Shown here: positions 33,603-42,496 of the stretch, in pieces | Numbering within the stretch: position 1 is the stretch's first letter | How the letters are laid out: each line of letters opens with the position of its first letter | NCBI RefSeq assembly: GCF_000214705.1 | Contig: NC_015573.1 | Coordinates: 2,008,911-2,072,910, forward strand | DNA: 64,000 nucleotides | Origin: Desulfofundulus kuznetsovii DSM 6115 | GTDB taxonomy: Bacteria; Bacillota; Desulfotomaculia; Desulfotomaculales; Desulfovirgulaceae | Direction of reading: 5' to 3' | The notes under the pieces: model-generated | What the model was told of the DNA's origin: nothing | The model's database searches: none | The model's input: the letters and a program-made list of their open reading frames with translations, nothing else | Program-made: the position numbers and the translations under genes

Positions 33603-36600
33603 TCACTCATTTGTTTTTTCCAAAAGACGTAAAATCATAGATGCTGCTTCAGCACGGGTTACTGCGCTTTTAGGCCGGAAGGAGCCGTCCGGGTACCCGC
33701 TTACAATCCCGCTTGCCGCGTCTTCCTCGACGGCGTTCCTTGCCCAAACCGGGATTTCTGCCGCGTCGGCAAATGCCGGTGCCCGGCCTGCCACCGCAGT
33801 GCGCCTGGTCTCAACAACCCGGCTTAGGAGGGCCGCCAGCTCAGCCCGGTTAATTGGGCTATTGGGCTTAAAAATCACGTTTCCATGAGGCGCAGGATAG
33901 CCTTTGAAAAGGCCATCCCTGGCCGCTGCAGCAACTGCCCCGCGAGCCCAAGCGGGAATCTCGCTTTTATCCGCAAAGGTCAGAGCAGATCCGTCCCCAG
34001 GTGCAAGCTTCAATACCCGTGCCATGATGCAGGCCATTTCAGCCCGGGTAATCGTGTTGTCGGGCCGGAAAGTGCCATCAGGATAGCCAGAGATGATGTC
34101 CATATCCGCCAGCTTTCTTACGGTGTCAGCCGCCCAGTGATCCCGCATATCCTTGAAGGTGATCACTTCGGGTTTGGATGCCTTCTTGGCTACGGCAAAA
34201 ACGGCAAACATGGTGAGGTGGTCAACTGTCACCGTTATCTTACCCTTATCGAAATCCACAGTACCCCCAAGGCATACCCACCTGCTCTTTGCTTCGTTGT
34301 AGTAATAAACAGCTGGCTCCCGATTGGGCAAAATCTTTGCTCGGTCGAAATAAAGGGTGATGTCCACTTGCCCAGTAAGGGTACCGTTTTTTATAGCGAC
34401 GTCCACCACCTTGCTCAGGGCGGTCATCTCTGCACTTGGAACCCGGTTTTCGCTCACGATCTCCACCTTTATGGCGGCGTTTGTTCCGCTTACCGCCCCG
34501 GCAGGAACCTTAACATCTATCGCACCGGCTATACTGGCCACGGTAACGCTTCCCGCCAGCACGGGCTTTTCCACCCTGTCTGCGGCCAGCACGGCTGCAC
34601 CTCCGCCGCCACCACCGCCGGAACCACCGCCACTATCCCGGCCGCCGGTTGAGGCCGTGCGGAACACGATTTTCACCGTTGTGGAAAGCGCGTTCCCGAT
34701 AATGTCGGTCAGCGCCCCGGCAGGGATGATAACCTGGTACTCCGTGCCCGGCGAAAGGGCAACTTGCGGCCGCAAAAAAAGGGCTTCTTTGACAGTGCTG
34801 CAGTTAAATGCTACTTCCTGCTCATCGGAACCGATAAACTTGATTTCCCCGAAGTGCCCGCCAGGTTTGATCCTTTCGTCGAAGGTTAGCACAAGCGTTG
34901 CATTAGGCGAAAAGTCGCGGGCGCCATCACCGGGCATAGAGGAGACCAGGATCGGCGCCTGCCTGTCCGCATCTGGATGGGCCAGGTAGATGCCTCCGCT
35001 GTCTTCGTCAAAAATGTAACCAAACGCAGCGGCCAGATGCGCTGCAGGAACGTAAACCCTGCCTTCGGCAATTTCCGGTGCCACGTCAATTTCGCGAACC
35101 TCGTCACCCACGTACACTATCCTGCTTCCCACACGCATGCGCACGGTGTGCCCGCGCTCAAAGGTAATCACCTGGGTGTAACCGCTCCAGGAAGTGGCCA
35201 GGTTGAGGGCGTCGCTTATCGCCCGCACCGGAACCATCACCCGCCCTTCCCGGAGGTAAGGTGCCACATCCAGTCTAACGGTTTTACCACCCACCCTGAA
35301 TTCAGGAGAGCCGGTGAAAAATTCCACCGGTGTCGGCCAGACAAGGGGTTCGGTGGTAAACCCAAAGGAAAAAGGCTCGTTTGGGGTGCCGGTAAGATCG
35401 CGCACGGCCCCTGCGTCCACGTAAACGGCGTAGTGCGTGCTGTACGAAAGGCGCTCGTAAGGGGCAATGATGAGTTCGTCGTAGTACGTGTCCACCCCAA
35501 AATTGATTTCTCTGCCCAAAGTATCAGCAATACGGATGGTCAACCTCGCATTGGGATCCTTTTGCACAGGCTCACCAAAGCGAACGGTAATGACTGAATC
35601 GACTGGTACATTGCTCGCACCGTCAGCCGGGCTTGTGGCAACAACATCAGGCGGTGTCCCGTCTATGTGCCAGGCAACGGCAATTTCCTCCGGCGCCACA
35701 CGGCTGGCGCCAGCGCAGGCGGCCATAACTTTGCCGTAGATTGCTCGTTCGGGATCGCTCACCTCAAACGTCAGGGGAAGGGAAAAACCGGTAGGAGAGC
35801 TCGTGGTATATGCCTCTCCTACTACTGTATCAATGATGATCTCCCGTCCCTCTGGACGGAACCGCACTTTACTCAGCCAGGCCAGATCTCCATACAGGAA
35901 CTCCGGGGCACCCGCCCCGGTCCACCTGTACCCTTCCGGCAGCCGCAGGACTACGCTGGCTGGGTCAGCCGCAAATGAACCGGCAGTTTTTTCCCACAAG
36001 CGCAACTTAACTGTTGTCTCATTTACCAGTAGCGGCAAGTCGCCATCAAGGGATACCTCTACCTCACCCTGTACGCACCGCCCCACCACCACCTGCCCTG
36101 CCAGTACCACCTCACCCGGTGAATTAAAGACCTCGCCGGTGAGAATTATATCGCCCGGTATACCGTAAGGAACGGCAATCTTTTGAAGAGAAAGACAGAA
36201 TACGCCATCATACGCAGCAAGCCGCACGGAGTCCTCCGCCCTCACCAGAGTAATGCGCACCTCGTTATCGGCCACTTTATAAGCCGCCCACTGTTGACCC
36301 CAGAAGGCGTTGGGCACATCACCCCAACTAGCTGGGAAGCTAACTAAATTATTGAGATTCCTCACTTCGCCTGTTGCGGGGTCCACGTCCAAAACATCCG
36401 AGCTCCAGTTAAAGCTGTAACCCTCCAGCAGCTTAAAAATCGCCCCGCCCCCTTCCGTAAATGTACCGGCATATGTGTGCACTACAACCGTGCCGAGATC
36501 GGCGTAAGTGCCCCCGCTCACGGAGGGCACCCACAACACGGTGAACCCGTGCGATGCGGCAGCAACCGGCCGGCAAATACCGCACAAAAGTACGATGAGG

Positions 36601-36653
36601 GCAAAAAAGCCGGCCACCAGGTAGACCACGCGCCACAAAAAACTCAGCCGCAT
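33603..36653 (-). CDS. S-layer-homology surface protein with Big_5 and copper-amine-oxidase-N-like domains
   Basis: A 1016-residue exported protein. Signal peptide ~1-33 (VVYLVAGFFALIVLLCGICR). Two beta-rich modules to ~320 resembling cohesin-like folds, an Ig-like Big_5 domain (~333-430, TSPADGASNVPVDSVITVRF), a copper-amine-oxidase N-terminal-like domain (~437-555, VMVPVRAISDALNLATSW), a second Big_5 (~565-665), a glycine linker (~668-683), a beta domain, and three SLH repeats at the C-terminus (e.g. SGYPDGTFRPDNTITRAEMA). SLH repeats anchor it to pyruvylated wall polymer. Ribosome site AGGAGGAGGAG. Adhesion or wall binding is inferred. Confidence 0.88.
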   Translation of the reverse strand: MRLSFLWRVVYLVAGFFALIVLLCGICRPVAAASHGFTVLWVPSVSGGTYADLGTVVVHTYAGTFTEGGGAIFKLLEGYSFNWSSDVLDVDPATGEVRNLNNLVSFPASWGDVPNAFWGQQWAAYKVADNEVRITLVRAEDSVRLAAYDGVFCLSLQKIAVPYGIPGDIILTGEVFNSPGEVVLAGQVVVGRCVQGEVEVSLDGDLPLLVNETTVKLRLWEKTAGSFAADPASVVLRLPEGYRWTGAGAPEFLYGDLAWLSKVRFRPEGREIIIDTVVGEAYTTSSPTGFSLPLTFEVSDPERAIYGKVMAACAGASRVAPEEIAVAWHIDGTPPDVVATSPADGASNVPVDSVITVRFGEPVQKDPNARLTIRIADTLGREINFGVDTYYDELIIAPYERLSYSTHYAVYVDAGAVRDLTGTPNEPFSFGFTTEPLVWPTPVEFFTGSPEFRVGGKTVRLDVAPYLREGRVMVPVRAISDALNLATSWSGYTQVITFERGHTVRMRVGSRIVYVGDEVREIDVAPEIAEGRVYVPAAHLAAAFGYIFDEDSGGIYLAHPDADRQAPILVSSMPGDGARDFSPNATLVLTFDERIKPGGHFGEIKFIGSDEQEVAFNCSTVKEALFLRPQVALSPGTEYQVIIPAGALTDIIGNALSTTVKIVFRTASTGGRDSGGGSGGGGGGGAAVLAADRVEKPVLAGSVTVASIAGAIDVKVPAGAVSGTNAAIKVEIVSENRVPSAEMTALSKVVDVAIKNGTLTGQVDITLYFDRAKILPNREPAVYYYNEAKSRWVCLGGTVDFDKGKITVTVDHLTMFAVFAVAKKASKPEVITFKDMRDHWAADTVRKLADMDIISGYPDGTFRPDNTITRAEMACIMARVLKLAPGDGSALTFADKSEIPAWARGAVAAAARDGLFKGYPAPHGNVIFKPNSPINRAELAALLSRVVETRRTAVAGRAPAFADAAEIPVWARNAVEEDAASGIVSGYPDGSFRPKSAVTRAEAASMILRLLEKTNE

Positions 36654-36817
36654 ACCTATCTCCTCCTCCTCCTAATTTCCAAATTAACCCGCCGGAACGC
36701 AACAGCCCATCAACAAAATAAGTCTATCCCCGCATAATCCTCTTCAACGCCGGTGAGCAAAAAGTGTTAAGGTAATTCCTCTCCCTTAACGTCTTCATTG
36801 ATAATGGCCTGTGCTTC

Positions 36818-37163
36818 TTACAATTTCAACTTTTTTAATTCTTCTATATGCCTTTGCCTCATGTCTTGTAAAATAACTTTACCGTCCGTTTCCGGATATC
36901 CTATTTTCCGTGCCAGTAACATTTCTATTGCATCATTGCCAAGAAATGTTATTAACAGGATCCTTACAATACAAACGGCCAATTTCAGTTTGAATACATG
37001 CTACATCAAAATATTTTCTCTTGGCTGCATCGATAATAATGTCTACTTCTCCATTCCGGGCATTGTATCTTTTGGGGACTTCTGTTAACTTTATCCCTAG
37101 TAAACAACGATTTTTCCTTGCAAGCCTAATAAATTTTCTTTTATCCTTCACTATTCGGCACAT
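36818..37163 (-). pseudogene. Frame-split small gene of unknown function
   Basis: One frame (37163-36933) encodes 76 residues beginning MCRIVKDKRKFIRLARKNRC with EVDIIIDAAKRKYFDVACIQ. It stops at 36933, while the overlapping frame continues as FLGNDAIEMLLARKIGYPET to a stop at 36818. The two parts read like one protein of ~115 residues broken by a frameshift near 36945. I do not recognise the family. The base composition is more A/T-rich than the neighbours, suggesting foreign origin. Confidence 0.4.
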
Positions 37164-37205
37164 CCAATCTTGTATTATTAAAGATTAGGATTTTGATATA
37201 GGAAG

Positions 37206-37253
37206 GTAGGAAAAGCTTACCGGCGGCAGTTCCCGAACCTTTTCCACAAGGCC
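37206..37253 (-). pseudogene. 48-bp fragment of vanZ
   Basis: Matches the intact vanZ at about 54857-54904 with few mismatches (shared GGAAAAGCTTACCGGCGGCA). It lies about 160 bases from the left end of the IS1634-type element. Confidence 0.75.
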
Positions 37254-37413
37254 AGTGTGTTCATCCTGAACCTCCAGGAAAGCCTCTTTACATGGCTTTA
37301 CTTTTGTTGCTATACTTTACTCAACTTTGACAGTAAAAGCCGGTTTTAGGCTCCATCAAGTCTTGAAAACCCAGTAAAATCAAGGGTGTATATTGGGATT
37401 ATCAAAAAATGTT

Positions 37414-39092
37414 GTGCCACGTATACCATTTACTGTCTTTGAATATCCAATATTGCCATGTTATAATGATTATGCTATGTTTGTCAGGACTAAAACTTTC
37501 GCCAATAAAGATGGCACCAAAAGGACGTACTTACAAATAGTCGAAGGTGTTCGTGAAAACGGTAAAGTACGCCAGAAAGTTGTTGCTAACCTGGGCCGCA
37601 TTGAAGATGTCCAGTCGGGTAGCCTCGACCGTTTAATTGAAAGCCTGGCTAAATTCTCAAAAAAGAGGTGGGTTCAAGCTGAAGCCGCCAGGCTCATGAT
37701 TTTAGAGGCAAAAGAATGGGGTACCGAGCTGATCTTCCGGCACCTGTGGGAAAAGCTGGGACTGGCTGCCATTATCAAAAACCTTCTTGAGAAAACAGAA
37801 ATAACCAGCCCTCTTGATGAAGCCATATACGCCATGGTCCTAAACCGTATCAGTGATCCATTGTCCAAGCGGGCGGTCAACGAATGGGTCAACGAGATCT
37901 ACCGGCCCGCCTTTAAGGAACTGGAGTTACACCATTTTTACCGGGCATTGGATTTTCTCATCTTACATAAGGAAACCATTGAACTGGAGTTGTTTGAGCA
38001 AACGAAAAATCTATTTAACCTGGAACTGGATCTGGTTTTCTGGGACACCACCTCCACCTACTTCACTGGAAATGGTCCCGAAGGTCTGGCGGAATACGGG
38101 TATTCCAAAGACTACCGCTCCGACCGGGTGCAGATTATTGTAGGAGTGCTTATGACCCGGGAAGGAATACCGGTGGCTCACCAGGTTTTTCCCGGTAATA
38201 CTGCCGACATCGAGACCTTCAAGAAGGTCATCCATGATACCCGAACACGGTTTCTACTCCGGCGGGTAATCTTCGTAGCCGACCGGGGAATGGTTAGCAC
38301 AACACTTCTGGATGAGTTGTATAAAGAACATATCGAATATATCGTCGGCGTAAAAATGCGCCGGATGCAGGCGGTTGCGGAAGTGTTGAAAACGGGCGGC
38401 CGTTATAAAGAAGTAGCCGAGAACTTGAAAGTAAAAGAAGTCTGGCATGATGCCAATCGCTACATTATCTGCTATAACCCGATGGAAGCCGAACACGACC
38501 GAAAAGCCCGGGAAGAGATTGTCAAGAAATTGGAAAAACAGCTCAACGAAAAAGGTCTTAAATCAATGCTATCAAACAGTGGCTACAGCAGGTTTCTGAA
38601 AATATCAGGCGCCAATGTTGCCGTGGATCAGAAGGCTCTGGAAGAAGATGCCCGTTATGACGGGAAGTATGTTCTCAGGACCAACTCCCAACTGGACACC
38701 GCAGAGGCAGCCCTGGCATACAAAGAACTCTGGCGGGTGGAAAGGGCCTTCCGGGAATTAAAATCCACCCTTGATTTAAGGCCAATCTACCACTGGAAAG
38801 ACCGCCGGGTAAGGGCACATGTCATGGTTTGTTTTCTGGCGCTGGTGTTGGAATCGGCTTTTTACCGGTATCTCAAGCTGGCCGGCAGCCAGGTTGAATA
38901 CTTGTATCTCATGAGAGATTTAAAAAATCTAAAAGCTGTTGAGTTAACCCTGGAAGGCATAAGATACTTGTGCCGAACTGAATTACCAGGAAATGCTTTT
39001 CAAGCTTTTAAAGCATTGGGAATAGGAGTTCCAAATCATGTAATAATCATTAATTAACATATCTACCACAATAAGGGATAATGTTGTGGCAC
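37414..39092 (+). mobile_element. IS1634-type insertion sequence
   Basis: One transposase gene flanked by short inverted GTGCCAC (37414-37420) and GTGGCAC (39086-39092). The ends are approximate, since the inverted repeat is short as read. It separates a vanZ fragment on its left from a broken AbrB/PIN pair on its right. Confidence 0.6.
37477..39057 (+). CDS. IS1634-family DDE transposase
   Basis: A 526-residue transposase of the IS4-like superfamily. The start MFVRTKTFANKDGTKRTYLQ is the typical family start, so ATG 37477 is chosen over an upstream codon. First Asp in LDLVFWDTTSTYFTGNG, second in VIFVADRGMVSTTLLDEL, and Glu in ELWRVERAFRELKSTLDLRP with the usual HWKDRRVRAHVMVCFLAL tail. No frameshift or stop; probably active. 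Confidence 0.93.
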   Translation: MFVRTKTFANKDGTKRTYLQIVEGVRENGKVRQKVVANLGRIEDVQSGSLDRLIESLAKFSKKRWVQAEAARLMILEAKEWGTELIFRHLWEKLGLAAIIKNLLEKTEITSPLDEAIYAMVLNRISDPLSKRAVNEWVNEIYRPAFKELELHHFYRALDFLILHKETIELELFEQTKNLFNLELDLVFWDTTSTYFTGNGPEGLAEYGYSKDYRSDRVQIIVGVLMTREGIPVAHQVFPGNTADIETFKKVIHDTRTRFLLRRVIFVADRGMVSTTLLDELYKEHIEYIVGVKMRRMQAVAEVLKTGGRYKEVAENLKVKEVWHDANRYIICYNPMEAEHDRKAREEIVKKLEKQLNEKGLKSMLSNSGYSRFLKISGANVAVDQKALEEDARYDGKYVLRTNSQLDTAEAALAYKELWRVERAFRELKSTLDLRPIYHWKDRRVRAHVMVCFLALVLESAFYRYLKLAGSQVEYLYLMRDLKNLKAVELTLEGIRYLCRTELPGNAFQAFKALGIGVPNHVIIIN

Positions 39093-39190
39093 GCCAACTC
39101 GTTATGTCCCGGAAGCCTTGATTTTCCGGGGTTTTGTTGGGATTGGGTGTTAAAGTTCAGCTTTACATAGTTAAAGAAGGAGGTGAAATT

Positions 39191-39430
39191 ATGGAAACAC
39201 GCCTCTCTTCAAAAGGGCAAATAACTCTACCTTCAGAGGTCCGGCGCCGGTTAAAAATTCGAACCGGCGATGTCCTGGTAGTAAAAACAGTGGGAGAAAA
39301 CAGCATTATCTTAGAAGTAAAAAGAAAAGACTTTGTTACAACGACAAAACAAGAGGAAGATATCCTTACTGCCACTGCCGGTCTATGGCGAGATCGAAAC
39401 GACATTGCGCGGCTATCGCCCCGCCACTGA
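39191..39430 (+). CDS. AbrB/VapB-type antitoxin with altered C-terminus
   Basis: A 79-residue protein with a swapped-hairpin AbrB domain (RLSSKGQITLPSEVRRRLKI, GDVLVVKTV) preceded by GGAGGTGAAATT. The tail ILTATAGLWRDRNDI is typical of VapB/AbrB antitoxins and then ends abruptly. A PIN toxin remnant continues in another frame, so the toxin gene start was lost by a deletion that also replaced the antitoxin end. The DNA-binding half is intact. Confidence 0.8.
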   Translation: METRLSSKGQITLPSEVRRRLKIRTGDVLVVKTVGENSIILEVKRKDFVTTTKQEEDILTATAGLWRDRNDIARLSPRH

Positions 39431-39512
39431 TTTTCTCCGCCAGGATTTCAGCGGTGAATATTCAGGTCACATCTCTGTGCTTACTGAAATGGAACTGTTG
39501 GCCACACCAGCT
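39393..39512 (+). pseudogene. Remnant of a PIN-domain toxin (VapC-like)
   Basis: A frame without its own start reads TLRGYRPATDFLRQDFSGEY and SGHISVLTEMELLATP, matching the early-middle part of PIN toxins, but the first catalytic aspartate segment and everything after ~45 residues are missing. It runs into a 78-bp segment repeated upstream of murJ. Confidence 0.65.
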
Positions 39513-39581
39513 CACCAATTAATTCATTCAGCCAGGCTTATCCCGGCCCACAAACCCACAATTTTTTTGATTTACCACTCC
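39504..39581. repeat. Dispersed repeat, copy 1 (other copy 57663-57737)
   Basis: About 78 bases shared with the region just upstream of the intact murJ, including CACCAATTAATTC-type and TTTTTTTGATTTACCACTCC stretches, with small indels. It shows that this locus and the murJ locus exchanged or duplicated DNA. Confidence 0.8.
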
Positions 39582-39627
39582 TCTGGCTTTTCAATTACCT
39601 TTACTGCCGCCTCTCCCGACATGACTT

Positions 39628-40743
39628 CTAAGCGCCAATGCTAAAGAAACTTTCGAAGCCTTCGTAATAAAAATCTGTATCGAATAGATCCAATAGGCTC
39701 TTGTAGCGAAATTCTGGACAAGAAGTATTACGTTCAGCCCGAACTGGCCGATCACTTTCATGAAGGATCACTTTAACTTTTGTGTTTTGCGAGATGCTTC
39801 GCCTTAATAAATATCTCAAATCATGATCGGCGAGGGGCAACGAATAGCCAATAAATATCACCTCCTTGGCTGTTCTCAGTGCGCAGAAGGCCTCGTCCCA
39901 AATCAACTCGAGGGTTGGATTTTTTACAGACTTAAGCAACGATGGGGTTAAGAACAGGGGCCGAAGGAGCGGTTCAATGGTCTCGATCGGGTACGCGCAA
40001 CACCGTGGGCAGCGGACAGGGTCGAAAATATCACGTACTCCTAAACCTTTGGGCCAGACAAATATGGTATGGCACTGGGGGCATGTAAGCCAATTAAAAG
40101 AACCATGAAGTTTGAGCAATCTCGGCCCTAAACGGCCTCCTTCAGGTCTCTGGGCTGTGCCGTCCAGTTCAATCCAGAATATATTGGGCCCATAATCGAG
40201 TACTAGGTTATTCTGCCTACAAATCGATAATATAACTTCATCCCATACTGTGTCCCAGTTTGTACTGATCACTATCCAGTCGTTACCGTAATCTGTCAGC
40301 AATTTGTGGTATAACCGCTCGTAAAGTCTTTGTTTTTCAGGGCTTAAATTGGTTTCAAGATAATTTAGATAGTACATAATACACCTATCCAAAGCATCCC
40401 TCACATTAACAAGTTCAGTTTCGGAAAACGGGGGCAGAACATCCCCTTTGCTAATCGCCCTATCCAGGATAGAGTAGATATCTTCTAACTGAAGGTTGCC
40501 TAACTTTTGTACAACCTGCTCGCTACGCTCATCTTTATCAGGGTCTCGCAGAAAAATAGTTCTTAAAAATCTGTTTACTACTCTTTTGGCCTGTACAAAC
40601 TTCAGGTAGCCAGGTTGGAATATATCTGGCTCGAATCTTTCTATTTGATACAGAAGTTCTCGCTGGGTTGGAATTCCCGCTGGCAACGAAAAACCAGCTC
40701 CGGTAACTATAGCTACTTTAACCTCTGCCCTGCCAGACGTCAT
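39628..40743 (-). CDS. SIR2-domain protein with a four-cysteine zinc site, candidate defence effector
   Basis: A 371-residue protein of the SIR2/NADase superfamily. Seen: the NAD-binding VTGAGFSLPAGIPTQRELLY (residues 13-32), VISTNWDTVWDEVI, the catalytic histidine LLKLHGSFNWLTC, a zinc knuckle CPQC...CPRC, and the C-terminal VIFIGYSLPLADHDLRYLL. SIR2 proteins of this stand-alone kind act in several antiphage systems by depleting NAD+. It is the last gene of a tight four-gene minus-strand cassette, 14 bases after the TIM-barrel-like gene. NADase activity is inferred. Confidence 0.85.
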   Translation of the reverse strand: MTSGRAEVKVAIVTGAGFSLPAGIPTQRELLYQIERFEPDIFQPGYLKFVQAKRVVNRFLRTIFLRDPDKDERSEQVVQKLGNLQLEDIYSILDRAISKGDVLPPFSETELVNVRDALDRCIMYYLNYLETNLSPEKQRLYERLYHKLLTDYGNDWIVISTNWDTVWDEVILSICRQNNLVLDYGPNIFWIELDGTAQRPEGGRLGPRLLKLHGSFNWLTCPQCHTIFVWPKGLGVRDIFDPVRCPRCCAYPIETIEPLLRPLFLTPSLLKSVKNPTLELIWDEAFCALRTAKEVIFIGYSLPLADHDLRYLLRRSISQNTKVKVILHESDRPVRAERNTSCPEFRYKSLLDLFDTDFYYEGFESFFSIGA

Positions 40744-40757
40744 GCTCGTATACTCCT

Positions 40758-42074
40758 TTACCCCCCCTCTAACACTTTAGCCCACCGTAAACAGTGAGCG
40801 GTGAAAGCATTCCCTACTGCTTTGCATTCCTCTGCCGCCTGGTTTAATTCCCTGGCTATTTGCAAAGGGGACTGCTCCGCCTCTTGGTATTCCTTGGCTT
40901 TGCACCACATGTAGTGCTTGACACAGAGATTTCTAGCTTCAGTAGTAGGGTAATTCAGTACCACCATCTGGTTATTACGGCGTGACACTGCTGGACTGGT
41001 TTCACCGTAATGGGCAAAACCCTCTTCAACACTCAAAGCCCGGCCAATTAACTCAGTGCACGTTTTGCAGTCACAAACATGACGAAAATAATCTTCTTTA
41101 CTATCAAGAAAAGGCCTAACTAAAAAAACTACCTCAACATAAGGAATGCGGATATGAAGCGAAGGATAATAGAATTTGGATACCGGGAGACCTCCTCCTA
41201 CGGGTATCACAGGTCGATATTCGGCATATTCTAGGCCATGACAGACGCCTTTAATGTTTAACTCAGGAAGAGACTTCATCAGGGCCACTGAGAAGTAGGA
41301 ACCATAAAGAATAAGCACTTCCTTTTTACCGCCTAGTTTTCTTAACATTTCTTTGTACATCGTTAGTTCAGTTATAGTAGCCGAGGTTTCATCAAAATCA
41401 TCAATCCATATAGCTACCATATCCGCAGGTGTAGATATAACCCTTTCGATAACCTTTGAAAGTTCCTGGGAAAGAAGGAGCCCTTTTCCGATTACTAGCT
41501 GCATAACCACTTTTTCGTCTGGGTATTTGGTCTTGGCAATTTCAACCGCTTTCGCATTTATTTCTAACCACTGCCCAACCGACAATTCGTCCATAAAAAA
41601 ATACGGAGCTATTACAGCCCAAGGTGTAAGAGGGTTAATGTTTATGAACTCATAATATTTCTGCCATTCTCCTTTTTGAGCGCTGAATACGTTCCTCTGA
41701 AACTCAATAACCCTTTCCACTGCCGAGGCCAATATTCCATTGTCCTTAAAGTCATCTGGACTGACCGGACGACCAGCGTTGATACTTCTTTTGAAAGGTT
41801 CTCCGTACTGTTCTAAGAGTCTTGCGATTGATGATTTTATTTCCTCCGTTTTTGACGATCTAATATATCTAAGGTCATGTTGGAAAGCATGGGTCTGGGG
41901 GTCAATAATATAAGGCTTGTTAAATACTTGCTCGGCTATAAATCTTGCCATTGCTGCTGGGTAATACGCAGCCATATTGCCGTTGACCACCAGTAGATGG
42001 TAAGCATCCCAAAAGTCTCCAGTCAAGAGTATAGATTCGGCGTGCGTACCATATCTGACCATGTGCAATTTCAT
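40758..42074 (-). CDS. 438-residue protein with CxCxxC motif, possibly TGT-like
   Basis: I do not recognise this with certainty. Alternating strand/helix segments (VIAPYFFMDELS, VVMQLVIGKGL, MVAIWIDDFDET, VLILYGSYFSVAL, IKGVCHGLEYAEY) fit a TIM barrel. A C-terminal HVCDCKTCTEL followed by a Cys/His segment (NLCVKHYMW) resembles the CxCxxC-His zinc site of tRNA-guanine transglycosylases, whose DpdA branch modifies DNA in phage-resistance islands. The spacing to the histidine is longer than in classical TGT. Its ATG overlaps the stop of the upstream nuclease-like gene. Position between a nuclease-like and a SIR2 gene points to defence. Confidence 0.5.
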   Translation of the reverse strand: MKLHMVRYGTHAESILLTGDFWDAYHLLVVNGNMAAYYPAAMARFIAEQVFNKPYIIDPQTHAFQHDLRYIRSSKTEEIKSSIARLLEQYGEPFKRSINAGRPVSPDDFKDNGILASAVERVIEFQRNVFSAQKGEWQKYYEFININPLTPWAVIAPYFFMDELSVGQWLEINAKAVEIAKTKYPDEKVVMQLVIGKGLLLSQELSKVIERVISTPADMVAIWIDDFDETSATITELTMYKEMLRKLGGKKEVLILYGSYFSVALMKSLPELNIKGVCHGLEYAEYRPVIPVGGGLPVSKFYYPSLHIRIPYVEVVFLVRPFLDSKEDYFRHVCDCKTCTELIGRALSVEEGFAHYGETSPAVSRRNNQMVVLNYPTTEARNLCVKHYMWCKAKEYQEAEQSPLQIARELNQAAEECKAVGNAFTAHCLRWAKVLEGG

Positions 42075-42496
42075 CTAATCACCTCCATTTCAAGGGCTTT
42101 TCGCAGCCACTTTTCTCCAATGGACCATTTGCGCCTGGAAGGTTTTGCCGGAAACACGAACTTGAAAAGCCGAGGGTATTCTACATCCAACATCAGCAAT
42201 CCTACATCGGATTCGTTAAACATTTTTTCCATCTTGGGGGTCACTTCTCTCACGGGTAAGCAGACGTATGAGAAATCAACAGCTACCAAATGGTGCTCTG
42301 CTTGGATTAAGCCTCTCCGCCAATCACGTAGTTTAAATTCAACAGCCACCAGTTTATCATTCTCTAGCAGGACCAAGTCGATACAACGAGAAAAACAGGG
42401 AACGCTCATATAAGCAGGAACACCCAAGCTAGCCAGAGTACGTTTGGCTAGCTCTACCATCTCGTTTTCCGTATGGAACCTAATACTGGTAGACAC
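42071..42496 (-). CDS. PD-(D/E)XK nuclease-like small protein
   Basis: A protein of ~141 residues (GTG 42496; ATG 42460 is the alternative start). The core CIDLVLLENDKLVAVEFKLR has the D-(x)n-ExK arrangement of PD-(D/E)XK enzymes, followed by LIQAEHHLVAVDFSYVCLP, typical of the strand-helix after the active site. The C-terminus is basic. The frame extends upstream into the preceding gene but without a ribosome site. A DNA- or RNA-cleaving subunit of the cassette is inferred; it is small and likely acts with partners. Confidence 0.6.
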   Translation of the reverse strand: MSTSIRFHTENEMVELAKRTLASLGVPAYMSVPCFSRCIDLVLLENDKLVAVEFKLRDWRRGLIQAEHHLVAVDFSYVCLPVREVTPKMEKMFNESDVGLLMLDVEYPRLFKFVFPAKPSRRKWSIGEKWLRKALEMEVIR

